From DATKPE01 sp035524335 (GTDB lineage: Bacteria > Bacteroidota > Ignavibacteria > UBA10030 > SZUA-254), in the NCBI GenBank assembly GCA_035524335.1, contig DATKPE010000018.1, positions 4,423-68,422 of the forward strand: 64,000 nucleotides of DNA, read 5' to 3'. The first letter of the stretch is position 1. Each line of letters starts with the position of its first letter. Positions 54,001 to 61,597 of this stretch are shown here, piece by piece. Under the pieces are notes generated by a model. It worked only from the letters and a program-made list of their open reading frames with translations, was not told the origin of the DNA and made no database searches. The translations under genes were made by a program, and so were the position numbers.

Positions 54001-54183
54001 CCCGGCATCGACAGAATGATACAGCCCCACGGGGGAGCCTGCGAAGATATCCCGGCCGTTGGATGCGAACGCGCAGGCCGTGCCGCCGTATGGACCGTTT
54101 GTCGAAACCCACTGGCCTGTCATCCGGACCGGCAGGCAGAAAACCGCAAGGAGCGCAATACCTAAAAAATATTTCGATATCAT
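51088..54183 (-). CDS. T9SS-secreted BNR-propeller protein with two FN3 domains
   Basis: A 1031-aa protein starting at the ATG at 54183 (signal SKYFLGIALLAVFCLPVRM; AAGGAG upstream; an earlier start at 54360 would put 59 extra residues before the signal). Residues ~20-580 hold propeller repeats (YHSVDAGASWTRTPLPF, YISSDNGANWKGVPD, FVSTDDGLTWRQVNSGLSD). Two FN3 domains follow (~590-770; SAVPDNGRITLHWTPDYHSG and TAVPENGEVFLHWSKDYHPG). Then comes a two-copy GWN/GYW module (~774-925), and a T9SS domain with GQNYPNPFNPVTIIPYGLPS. The last residues are RARRLVIVK. It is likely a surface binding protein. Confidence 0.92.
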   Translation of the reverse strand: MISKYFLGIALLAVFCLPVRMTGQWVSTNGPYGGTACAFASNGRDIFAGSPVGLYHSVDAGASWTRTPLPFTNVTAAGYFGTRLIIGTGSGVWLSDDNGLSFSPGGSAPVLNAFAAAAGIVYGASDNSVYASSSSGSSWTNIGNRLHATAVRSIATAGPNIVTATDSGIYLSSDAGGHWMPAVTSPADTNFFSISGGTGRLFAGGDSGVYISSDNGANWKGVPDRSELSGVKVLAVAGSRVFAGYGNNGIYISSNNGASWVRSNSGLTDSSVVAIAVSGKIVFAGTTYQGIFESTNNGAQWSPASIGFSAMDIESIVSEAGAGNGITPAIICATSSGTPFISSNDGGLWDADTSGLSGDFVTSLFSFASRLFAGTGDGGVYEATPGWRQWTTTTLGSGTVNGFGLNPHAGGGYDLFVGVMTSIYSSPDTGRSWRASGYHLTSVNCFQPFDGKLFAGTARGVVYSTDGGFSWIESGLDYTSVNSMAAIGGQLFAATSRYGVFVSTDDGLTWRQVNSGLSDHDISSLTLMGIDLFAMTGDGVYRTTNAGGSWLPMTDGMTGIPVRSLAVSGSMVFVSTSGAGVWMRPLADIVTLMQLSAVPDNGRITLHWTPDYHSGLAGYRILSGPAPNPATAIDSTGPSDTTATFDSLRNGNPYYFRVVAVDTGGTEINSTNEVSAIPGLFLTAVPENGEVFLHWSKDYHPGFLHYRIFADTVPNPSAVADSTPGDVTDTSITIFPLNDGTVYYFRVTAVASDWSESNSSNIAQAKPGLVNFQVDNGWNVLSVPFLMPDNHLSELFPPAVSSAYSYSGNYTANDTLTLGKGYWIRFSGRPYVTLNGGQVDADSVPVTEGWNLIGSISTPLDAAQIASVPGGLVTSQFFGYTNGYSTANVIMPGKGYWVKLDQAGTLLLAPPARQPSAAGRIRIVPRSELPPPAPGSAQGDVRRPTDWVLGQNYPNPFNPVTIIPYGLPSAAHVTLTVYNILGQVAAVLVDRYENAGYKSAEFDASNLPSGVYTYVLKAGSFSRARRLVIVK

Positions 54184-54493
54184 GATGCCAACTCCTTCCT
54201 CCATACCCGCGAAGAATCCGGCCCGTACGATCTTCCGCCCGGATCGCATTGAGGGGTTTACTTCATATCCATTTCGGAAAGAACAGATGAGATGTGATAC
54301 AGCAGGTGTGAGATAAGGTGAGGTGAGGAATGAAAATCGCGTTGGTATGATGAAAGACACCCATCACCACACCGCATACTGAAAGGTACGGGACTGCGGA
54401 GGGAATGTCAATATCCCCTCTGCTGTTTTTACTTTAATCGGAGATAAAAGTCCGATAATCAGAATAACATATCTGGCGGATATCGATCCGGAT
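54184..54493. other. intergenic region before the FN3/BNR protein gene
   Basis: These 310 bases between two T9SS genes hold the promoter at 54381-54411 and the long leader. The leader is rich in short GGTGAG- and GTGATA-type repeats. No gene or terminator is seen. Confidence 0.6.
54381..54411 (-). promoter_or_regulatory. promoter of the FN3/BNR protein gene
   Basis: Minus strand TTGACA (54411-54406), 17-base spacer, TACCTTTC (54388-54381). The box and flanks (ACTGAAAGGTAC on the plus strand) match the promoter at 26341-26371. The leader would be about 190 bases. Confidence 0.6.
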
Positions 54494-57268
54494 TCATCGC
54501 GCCAGCACGATCTTTTTCACACCATTGAACATACCCGCCCGCAGACGAACGAAATAGACGCCGCTGGGGAGATTCCGGGCGTCAAAGACCGTTTCCTTGA
54601 ATCCAGCCTGCTCTACCCCGTTCTTCAGCATCGCGACTTCGCGGCCCAGCAGATCGAACACCCGGATATCGACACTGCTCCGGATCGGAAGCTGATACCG
54701 TATGACTGTCGACGGGTTGAAGGGATTGGGATAATTCTGATCGAGGCTGAACGAATCCGGAATTTTCGGAATTCCGGGAGGAGTCCCGCCCGCAGTCGGC
54801 GGCGGAGGCGGCAGTCCGGCGCCCGGGGCAATCCGGATCCGGTTCGCTTTTCCGGCGGATCCCGGCGGGGCAAGGATGAGGACGCCCGGCATTTCCGACT
54901 TCACCCAGTATCCGTATCCCGGCCGGATGGTATCGGCCAGCGCATAACCGCTCCCCGTATAATAGTAGAACGGGCTCGTGACGATGCCCGGCGGGATACT
55001 CGCCACGGACCCGGCCGGAACCGGATACGAAAGCGACCCGATCATGTTCCAGCGCGCCTGGATCGCGATCGACTCCGCGGGAATCGGATATCCCGTCATG
55101 CTCAGCACCGACGCGCCCGAAAATTTCAGCCAGTATCCGTTTCCCGGCCGGAGCGTGTCGGTCTGAAGGTATCCGTCGCTATAGGCAAACGCCCCGGACA
55201 CGGATCCCGGGAAGAGCGAATCTCTTAGGAAAGAACTGCGGATATAGGGGAGTGAGAGAAGATTCCAACCGTCGAGAACCTGCACCGGGCTTTGAATCGA
55301 AAAAACATTTCCGAATGAAGGAACGGTTGTATCCAGACCGGAGACCGAGACGATCGAATATTGTGTCCCGGGACCGGGGGAGAACTCGATCCACTGCGGC
55401 GGAAGACTGTCGGTAACGGTGTAGAGGCCGGGCCCGAGCGCCGTAAAGGAATAGTATCCGTTCGAATCGGTATAGGCGGTCGCCGAAGCTGAACCGGAAA
55501 GAATCACCGGCCAGTGTGCCGGGGTCGCATCGCCGGCGTCGTATATGCCATCCATGTTGAGATCGATATAGAGACGGCCGCGGATCGAAACGGGTCTGAA
55601 CAGCCCGAAGTCGAGGTTGCCGGTCACGCGGTTCGCACTGTCGATCGTGACGGTATACCCCGCCGCGCCCGGCGTGATAAGGCCTGCCCCGGGATGGTCC
55701 GCCGTGACGGTGTAGAGCCCGCCGGCGAGACTGTCGAACAGAAATCTACCGTGCTGATCCGAAAGAAGGGAATCGGTCCTCGCCCCTCCGATCCTGACGG
55801 TGACGCCGGGGAGATACATTTCACCGGGCTCGCGTTTTCCGTCCCCGTTCCTGTCGTCGTACACGGTGCCCGAAAGATGACTGGTGATGCCGAAATAGTT
55901 CACGGCGGCGAAGGCGTCCAGAATTCCCCATCCGTGAAAATTATCCGGAGAACCGGCGTCGGAGGCGGTATTCCGCATCGCGTCACGGACCTGTGCGGGG
56001 GTGAGATCCGGATTTGCACAGCGGATCAGCGCCGCAACCCCGGCGGCGAGGGGGCATGCGAACGACGTCCCGCTCATCCCCATCGCCATGACGTCCGGTT
56101 TGATCCTGCCGTCGACCGTCGGACCGTTCGAGCTGAATCCCATCACGACGCCGGCGGTATCGACCGCACCGACCGTTATGATGTTGAAACCGTCGGCGGG
56201 AGCCCAGAGCGTGTTATGGGTGGAATCCCGGCCGGCGTTTCCCGCCGCATTCACCACCACGATACCGAGCGAATCGGCCCGGTCTCCGGCGCGCGTGATC
56301 AGAGCAGTCGAGCCGTTCATGTCCTGCCACGTCATGCTCGGCCATCCCTGATCGAACTGGAGGTAGACCAGCGAGGTGCTCGTGACGTCGACCCCGATGC
56401 TGTCGGCCCACTCGATCCCTTTCGCCCAGTTGTCCTCCTCGATGGGCGTCTCGCTCGAATCGTTCTCTGTCCGGGCGAGCAGGTACTCCGCGCGGAACGC
56501 GGGTCCGATGAAGTAGCCGGGGATATATCCCCCGATCGTCGTGAGTGTCGCCTGACCGTGCCCTCCGTAGTCCGGATCTTCAGGAATAACACTCTCCTTG
56601 TGGTCGACGAAGTCATGCATTGCGACGATCCGCATCGAATCGAACATCGGATCGGAGGGATTGTGCACCCCCTCGTCGAACATGCAGATCATGACACCCT
56701 GGCCTTCGATGCCAAGATTGTGAACCGCGGGAACATTGATCTGCTGGAGCTGTGCGTAGGAGACGCCGTAATCGAGCGAAGTGACACCTTCACGATGGGA
56801 TTTTGTCCCCATCCGGGGAAGCTGTTCCTTCGGACCGGCCGCCTTCCACCTGCCGACGAGGTCGACCTCCTTCACGAACGGCAGTTTCATGATCGCGTCG
56901 ATCTGCGGTTTCGTCGCCACGGCGCTGACCGCGTTGAACCATTTCAGCTGATGCCGGACCGTACCGACCCGGGCCGCCACGTCCCGGACATACGACTGTT
57001 CGAGCGGGTAGTCGGCGGCGTCGATCACCGCATGTCCCGGCCGGGCTTTCTGCCGCCGCCGGATCGACCGCCCCGAGAGCAGTTCCTCCGCCGCATAGTT
57101 TTTGCCCCCCTTGTCCGTAAAGGTCACAAGGATAATCTGCGGCGTCGAGACATCCAGCGAGGGATAGGCCCGCTTCAGGAGCGTACCGAATTTATTCTGG
57201 GAAACGGCCGTCGACACCCCTGCGGCGGTGAGGAGAAGATAGAGCGCGGCTTTTTTCATATTCATCAT
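54494..57268 (-). CDS. T9SS-secreted subtilisin-family (S8) serine peptidase
   Basis: A 924-aa protease with signal AALYLLLTAAGVSTAVSQ. Catalytic triad: Asp 198 in GVMICMFDEGVHNP, His 237 in PDYGGHGQATLTTIGG, Ser 402 in GMSGTSFACPLAAGVAALIR; oxyanion Asn 343 in VVNAAGNAGRDST. Residues 30-140 look like an I9-type propeptide. After the catalytic domain come SdrD-B-like repeats (~485-660: GTVYDDRNGDGKREPGEMYL), a two-copy GWN/GYW module (~664-795) and the T9SS domain (LDQNYPNPFNPSTVIRYQLP to VKKIVLAR). It digests proteins outside the cell. ATGs at 57265 and 57259 are alternative starts. Confidence 0.94.
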   Translation of the reverse strand: MMNMKKAALYLLLTAAGVSTAVSQNKFGTLLKRAYPSLDVSTPQIILVTFTDKGGKNYAAEELLSGRSIRRRQKARPGHAVIDAADYPLEQSYVRDVAARVGTVRHQLKWFNAVSAVATKPQIDAIMKLPFVKEVDLVGRWKAAGPKEQLPRMGTKSHREGVTSLDYGVSYAQLQQINVPAVHNLGIEGQGVMICMFDEGVHNPSDPMFDSMRIVAMHDFVDHKESVIPEDPDYGGHGQATLTTIGGYIPGYFIGPAFRAEYLLARTENDSSETPIEEDNWAKGIEWADSIGVDVTSTSLVYLQFDQGWPSMTWQDMNGSTALITRAGDRADSLGIVVVNAAGNAGRDSTHNTLWAPADGFNIITVGAVDTAGVVMGFSSNGPTVDGRIKPDVMAMGMSGTSFACPLAAGVAALIRCANPDLTPAQVRDAMRNTASDAGSPDNFHGWGILDAFAAVNYFGITSHLSGTVYDDRNGDGKREPGEMYLPGVTVRIGGARTDSLLSDQHGRFLFDSLAGGLYTVTADHPGAGLITPGAAGYTVTIDSANRVTGNLDFGLFRPVSIRGRLYIDLNMDGIYDAGDATPAHWPVILSGSASATAYTDSNGYYSFTALGPGLYTVTDSLPPQWIEFSPGPGTQYSIVSVSGLDTTVPSFGNVFSIQSPVQVLDGWNLLSLPYIRSSFLRDSLFPGSVSGAFAYSDGYLQTDTLRPGNGYWLKFSGASVLSMTGYPIPAESIAIQARWNMIGSLSYPVPAGSVASIPPGIVTSPFYYYTGSGYALADTIRPGYGYWVKSEMPGVLILAPPGSAGKANRIRIAPGAGLPPPPPTAGGTPPGIPKIPDSFSLDQNYPNPFNPSTVIRYQLPIRSSVDIRVFDLLGREVAMLKNGVEQAGFKETVFDARNLPSGVYFVRLRAGMFNGVKKIVLAR

Positions 57269-57404
57269 GGCATGAGTGCAGTCTGTTTCCTGAAGGCAAC
57301 CTACGAAACAATCGGCGGATAATCCAGTGGATGCGGCGGCAAATGCGAAAATCGGAGAATGCGATTTGAATAAACCGGATACCCCGTGGCCCGAGCGGGC
57401 AGAA

Positions 57405-58589
57405 TCACCGCCGGGGCTCTGCGGAAAACGCGTAGACGGTCTCGGTCCGGTACTCCGCCCCTGGCAGCAGGGTCGTCGTCGGAAACGAGGGATGATTCGG
57501 CGAATCGGGAAAATGCTGGGTCTCGAGGCAGAACCCGTACCGGTGAAGATACCGGCGGCCGGCTTTGCCGGTCAGATGACCGTCGAGAAAGTTTCCCGAA
57601 TAAAACTGCAGTCCCGGTTCCGTGGTATACACTTCCATCACCCTGCCGCTTCCCGGTTCTTCGACGCGGGCCGCAAACTTCAATCCAGGTCCTCCGTTCA
57701 GAACGAAATTGTGATCGTATCCGCCGGCCCGCTCGAGCTGGGGATCGCGCTGTCCGATCCGCAGACCGATCGCCTGCGGTTTCCTGAAATCGAACGGCGT
57801 CCCTTCGACCGGGGCGAGTTCGCCGGTCGGGATCAGCCCGCTGTCGACCGGCGTATAACGGTCGGCGGCGATCGTCATGAGATGGGCAAGAATGTCGCCC
57901 GTCCCCGCGCCCGCCAGGTTAAAGTACGAGTGCTGTGTGAGGTTGACAACCGTCGGCGCATCGGTCGCCGCACGGTAGACGATTCTGAGCCGGTTGTGCG
58001 GCGTCAATTGGTAGATGACCCGGGTAGTGAGCGTGCCCGGATATCCCTCCTCGAGATTTTTACTTGTGTACGTCAGGGTAAGGGAGACGGTATCCCCATC
58101 GACGGCGGGGACGGCGTTCCAGACCGCTTTATCGAATCCGCGAAGTCCGCCGTGAAGGTGGTTTTTTCCATTGTTGACGGCGAGACGGTATGTTTTCCCG
58201 TTGAGCGTGAATGATCCCTTTGCGATCCGGTTGCCGTAACGTCCCACGATGGCGCCGAAGTAGGGAGAATCCTCGACGTACTGGCGGAGGGAATCGAAAC
58301 CGAGAACAACATCATCCAGGTTCCCCTGGCGGTCCGGCACGCGGAGAGAGACGATGATGCCGCCGTACGTCATGACCCTCGCCTCCATTCCCGAACTGGC
58401 GGTCATGGTGTAGAGGTCCACGGCGGTGCCGTCGGGAAGGCGGCCGAACGGCTCCTTCCGGACGGAGGGTGTGCGGGTCGCAGTCTGCAGATTCATGGGG
58501 GCCGTTCTCGCAATAAGCTGAGGCACAGTGAGGCAGAGCAGACAGAAGGCGGAGACGAGTGCGGATCTCACCGGGAGCCTCCCGCCCAT
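57405..58589 (-). CDS. galM: secreted aldose 1-epimerase (galactose mutarotase)
   Basis: A 394-aa protein with signal SALVSAFCLLCLTVPQLIAR. GalM hallmarks: ARVMTYGGIIVSLRVPDRQG, FGAIVGRYGNRIAKGSFTLN, NNGKNHLHGGLRGFDKAVW (His), VVNLTQHSYFNLAGAG (His) and ERAGGYDHNFVLNG (Asp-His). It interconverts alpha and beta anomers of galactose or glucose. A signal peptide is common for GalM of Bacteroidota and places it in the periplasm, next to the export of alpha-galactosidase and alpha-glucosidase. It overlaps the upstream glutaminase-A-like gene by 22 bases. Confidence 0.93.
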   Translation of the reverse strand: MGGRLPVRSALVSAFCLLCLTVPQLIARTAPMNLQTATRTPSVRKEPFGRLPDGTAVDLYTMTASSGMEARVMTYGGIIVSLRVPDRQGNLDDVVLGFDSLRQYVEDSPYFGAIVGRYGNRIAKGSFTLNGKTYRLAVNNGKNHLHGGLRGFDKAVWNAVPAVDGDTVSLTLTYTSKNLEEGYPGTLTTRVIYQLTPHNRLRIVYRAATDAPTVVNLTQHSYFNLAGAGTGDILAHLMTIAADRYTPVDSGLIPTGELAPVEGTPFDFRKPQAIGLRIGQRDPQLERAGGYDHNFVLNGGPGLKFAARVEEPGSGRVMEVYTTEPGLQFYSGNFLDGHLTGKAGRRYLHRYGFCLETQHFPDSPNHPSFPTTTLLPGAEYRTETVYAFSAEPRR

Positions 58590-60634
58590 CGCTTCCAGAG
58601 CTCCGGGTCGGAGAGGAATTTGATGAAGACCCCGCCGACAACGGATCGTGCCTGGAAGCCGACCTGTTTCGCGTCCGTCGTCCAGTACCAGTCGGTGAGG
58701 GGAACCCGCGGCGTGGTTTCATTGACGAAGCGGTAGACGGGAGTCATGAGCGAGTCCCAGTCCCCCCTGTCGCCGGTAAGCGTCGCCGTCCAGACCTGCC
58801 AGTCGAGCTTGGTGTACGCCTTCCTGTTGTCGAGCGGGAGACCGTAACGGTTCAGATTCCGGTAGTAGGAAGCGACCTCCTTCCGGATCTCCTCCTGCGG
58901 GATGATATTGAGTTCCAGGATGCGATCCCAGACAAGATTATACTTCTGGCTCCATGTGCCGGCCTGATCGAAGGCAAGTTTGTAATGATCCATATCCCTG
59001 GAAAGTCTCCGCCAGACGGTTCCGAGGTCCCGGGCGGATTTTGCACTGCGCTCCGCCTCCTCCTTTCTTCCGGTCATTTCGCAAAGTTTGCCGTATGCCC
59101 CGATGGCGAGTATGGCCTTGGCCGAGAGATTCGCATTGTGGGCCAGATGGCCGGCGAAGTCATCCGTACAGAGCTGGCTTTCCGGATCGACGCCGAATTT
59201 TTGCAGGTAGCCCGCCCACTTTTCGATCACAGGCCAGTACCGCCCGGCGAACGAAGCGTTTCCCTCGGCCTTTGCGAGCGCGGCGACAACGAGGATAAGG
59301 TTGGCCGATTCCTCGACGGGCATCTGGTCCTCATCGGACCGTTCGCCGCCGCCGTAAACCTGCCCGTTCGCGAGCGGATAGGTGCCGAGGTCGTGGGGGG
59401 CAAAGGGAAAATGCCACCGGGGGGATGAGGCATACTGAAGGACCGGCGCGAGGGTGGCGCGCATAAGTTGGGGCGACAGGGAAAGAAACAGAGGCGATGC
59501 CGGATAAATGACATCGACGGTGCTGATACAACCGTTGCTGAAATTTTCCTTCGGAAAGAGCATCGGCGTCCCGTCGATGTCGACCGCAAGTTTATGCGCG
59601 GCCAGGCATTGCCGGTAGGCGAGAACCGCCAGTTCGGCATATTTCTCACCCCCCGCCTCCGACAGATCGGCCGTCAGTTTCCGGTCGAAATCGGCGCACG
59701 TGCGCCGGAGGGATACATATTCCTTTTCCGCGGTCCTCAGGAGATCCGACACTTCCGCCCCGTTTCTCCGCCAGTACGGGCGGAGTTTCCGGTTGAGATA
59801 TTCGATTGAAAACAGGTCGTCATAGGCGAGAAGGACATGCCGCGAGACGGGCGAAGTCCCCACGCGGCCCAGGTCGAATTTCTTCGCCAGCACGGGCCAG
59901 TCGTCATCGGCGGAGCGCGGCATGCGCGTGTCGTCGTCCGCCGGGATCGTCCCGAGTCGTGCAAATTGTTTCCGTACGGCCTCGTCGGATCCGATGACCC
60001 CCACTGCATGATCCGCCTGCGGGGAGGCGAGATAAAAATATCCCCAGTTGATGCGCAGATCGTCTCCGCTCGCGGCAAGCAGTTGCTGGGCCTGACTTCC
60101 GATGCAGAGCAGATCGAGCCCCCCCGTTTCCAGCCGGGACCAGACGACCTTTTCGCCGGATGTGTTCACCGCGATCTCAGCGGAATTATCCACATAGAGG
60201 GCGACGTCATGGGTCTGTTTATCCTCCGATGTCACTTCCCACGTCAGGTAGGTGACCGGACGCGAAAGCGTATCGAGCGCCTGGGGGAGAAGCGGGGTGA
60301 AAAACGTCATGCTGACGGTCATACCGTGCCCCTCAAACGCGTAGCGTGTCGACGTCGGTGTGATGTCGACCGATTTCTGGTGCATCGCCGCCGCCTCTCT
60401 CGGCGACGGGCCCATCAGACGGTAGGTCGATCCGTCGATCCGGATCATGCTCGAGAATCCCTGGACCGTGCCGGTCCAGTGCCGGGGCCAGTCGCCGGTC
60501 AGTGAATCGGAAAACGACCAGAGGCTGAAATAGGGATCGCACGAGATCAGCGGAACGGCCGGCGGCCGGAGTTCCGGCCTTCCCCATGCAGTGAGAGATG
60601 CGAACAGGCAGAGACAGATCAGCAGATGTTTCAC
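58568..60634 (-). CDS. glutaminase-A-like protein (DUF4964/DUF5127/DUF4965/DUF1793)
   Basis: A 688-aa protein with a GTG start at 60634 and signal KHLLICLCLFASLTAWG; an upstream TTG frame is less likely. Domains in order: DUF4964/DUF5127 (VPLISCDPYFSLWSFSDSLT, RHWTGTVQGFSSMIRIDG), DUF4965 (YRQCLAAHKLAVDIDGTPM) and DUF1793-type six-hairpin region (FPFAPHDLGTYPLANGQVYG). Fungal GtaA relatives are called glutaminase A, but bacterial members in polysaccharide loci are probably carbohydrate-active; the reaction is unproved. It overlaps galM and is probably co-transcribed. A promoter and a terminator lie upstream. Confidence 0.88.
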   Translation of the reverse strand: MKHLLICLCLFASLTAWGRPELRPPAVPLISCDPYFSLWSFSDSLTGDWPRHWTGTVQGFSSMIRIDGSTYRLMGPSPREAAAMHQKSVDITPTSTRYAFEGHGMTVSMTFFTPLLPQALDTLSRPVTYLTWEVTSEDKQTHDVALYVDNSAEIAVNTSGEKVVWSRLETGGLDLLCIGSQAQQLLAASGDDLRINWGYFYLASPQADHAVGVIGSDEAVRKQFARLGTIPADDDTRMPRSADDDWPVLAKKFDLGRVGTSPVSRHVLLAYDDLFSIEYLNRKLRPYWRRNGAEVSDLLRTAEKEYVSLRRTCADFDRKLTADLSEAGGEKYAELAVLAYRQCLAAHKLAVDIDGTPMLFPKENFSNGCISTVDVIYPASPLFLSLSPQLMRATLAPVLQYASSPRWHFPFAPHDLGTYPLANGQVYGGGERSDEDQMPVEESANLILVVAALAKAEGNASFAGRYWPVIEKWAGYLQKFGVDPESQLCTDDFAGHLAHNANLSAKAILAIGAYGKLCEMTGRKEEAERSAKSARDLGTVWRRLSRDMDHYKLAFDQAGTWSQKYNLVWDRILELNIIPQEEIRKEVASYYRNLNRYGLPLDNRKAYTKLDWQVWTATLTGDRGDWDSLMTPVYRFVNETTPRVPLTDWYWTTDAKQVGFQARSVVGGVFIKFLSDPELWKRWAGGSR

Positions 60635-60792
60635 CGCTTTCCCCGAAAATGTGACGTATCCTGAAACGTTTGATGGAATATACAAATTTTCCGGAACGGA
60701 GACCGGACACGTGCGGAGCGGATGCCTCCGATACCCGGATGGCGGGGGGGGGAAGACACTGCATCGGCCCGCTGGAAGGAACTCATGTCCTC

Positions 60793-60862
60793 AAAAAAAA
60801 AGCCCCGGCAAGCATACCGGGGCTTTCCTAATCCACCACTATCTACAATCCTGTAGGATCTA
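60793..60862 (-). ncRNA. candidate ~70-nt small RNA or leader RNA
   Basis: Lies between a good promoter and a strong terminator on the minus strand. It holds the palindrome ATCCTACAGGAT (plus strand ATCCTGTAGGAT at 60848-60859) and no reading frame. It may be a free small RNA or the terminated leader of the gene at 58568-60634. Confidence 0.4.
60799..60826 (-). terminator. Rho-independent terminator upstream of the glutaminase-A-like gene
   Basis: 10-bp stem: AAAGCCCCGG (60799-60808) pairs with CCGGGGCTTT (60817-60826) around an 8-base loop, followed on the minus strand by nine Ts (60801-60793). No gene ends upstream of it on that strand, so it must end a short RNA or act as an attenuator. 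Confidence 0.85.
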
Positions 60863-60868
60863 CGACAT

Positions 60869-60899
60869 CTAATATATTGTACACCGGTCTCAGCTCCAA
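60869..60899 (-). promoter_or_regulatory. promoter upstream of the short terminated RNA
   Basis: Minus strand TTGGAG (60899-60894), 17-base spacer, TATATTAG (60876-60869). This fits the TTG-N20-TAnnTTNG pattern with one mismatch. Confidence 0.5.
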
Positions 60900-61003
60900 C
60901 CGGGATGTGATTCAGTTCACAACTTTCTGCCGGGAATTAATGTAACTATATGTTTTGCCTGAGGCTTCCAACCGACATTCCGCGGATCCTCCGGGCGCCC
61001 GCC

Positions 61004-61034
61004 TTGACAAACGTCCTTCCCTTCGTTACCTTCT
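61004..61034 (+). promoter_or_regulatory. promoter of the GNAT gene
   Basis: TTGACA (61004-61009), 17-base spacer, TACCTTCT (61027-61034). The start codon is only 7 bases beyond the -7 box, so the message would be leaderless or nearly so. Confidence 0.55.
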
Positions 61035-61040
61035 TCCCAC

Positions 61041-61526
61041 ATGGTCGACATCATTGAAGCATTGAAACCTGCAGAAATAACGGCGGCGAAGGAGCTGTTC
61101 ACGGAATACGCCGCCTCACTCGGGGTCGATCTCTGCTTTCAGGGATTCGACGAGGAGCTCGCAACCCTACCCGGAAAATACGCGCCCCCCGCCGGCGGCC
61201 TGTTTCTCGCCCTCGCGGACGGCATTCCGGCCGGTTGCGTCGGCTTGCGACCTCTCGATCCGCCCGATACCGGAGAACTCAAGCGGCTCTACATCCGCCC
61301 CGAACTGCGGGGCCGGGGCGGCGGCCGCCTGCTGACACTGCGGGCCATCGCACGGGCAGCCGAGGCCGGCTACCGGCGCATCCGCCTCGATACGCTTCCG
61401 TCGATGACCGACGCCCAGAATCTCTACCGGCGTCTGGGATTTCGCGACATCCCGGCCTACAGGTTCAACCCGGTCGCCGGCGTCAGATACATGGAACTGG
61501 AGCTTCACAAGACACAGGGAGAATGA
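61041..61526 (+). CDS. GNAT family N-acetyltransferase
   Basis: A 161-aa protein. The acetyl-CoA motif A is RLYIRPELRGRGGGRLLTLR (the Q/RxxGxG/A pyrophosphate loop as RGRGGG), preceded by GCVGLRPLDPPDTGELK and followed by RRIRLDTLPSMTDAQNLY and RLGFRDIPAYRFNPVAG (motif B). It acetylates a small molecule or protein amine; the substrate is unknown. Its promoter leaves almost no leader. The next gene is 71 bases downstream on the same strand. Confidence 0.93.
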   Translation: MVDIIEALKPAEITAAKELFTEYAASLGVDLCFQGFDEELATLPGKYAPPAGGLFLALADGIPAGCVGLRPLDPPDTGELKRLYIRPELRGRGGGRLLTLRAIARAAEAGYRRIRLDTLPSMTDAQNLYRRLGFRDIPAYRFNPVAGVRYMELELHKTQGE

Positions 61527-61597
61527 CTCCGCAGGAGAGAAAACCGCATAACGGATGGATGGAGCCGGATCCACGCACACATGAGAGAAGGATACGT

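Larger units (their letters stand above)
60635..61040. other. divergent intergenic region with a promoter-terminator unit
   Basis: No protein gene is seen in these 406 bases. It holds a minus-strand promoter (60869-60899), a minus-strand terminator (60799-60826) and the plus-strand promoter of the GNAT gene (61004-61034). A homopolymer of nine Gs lies near 60747-60756. Confidence 0.7.
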
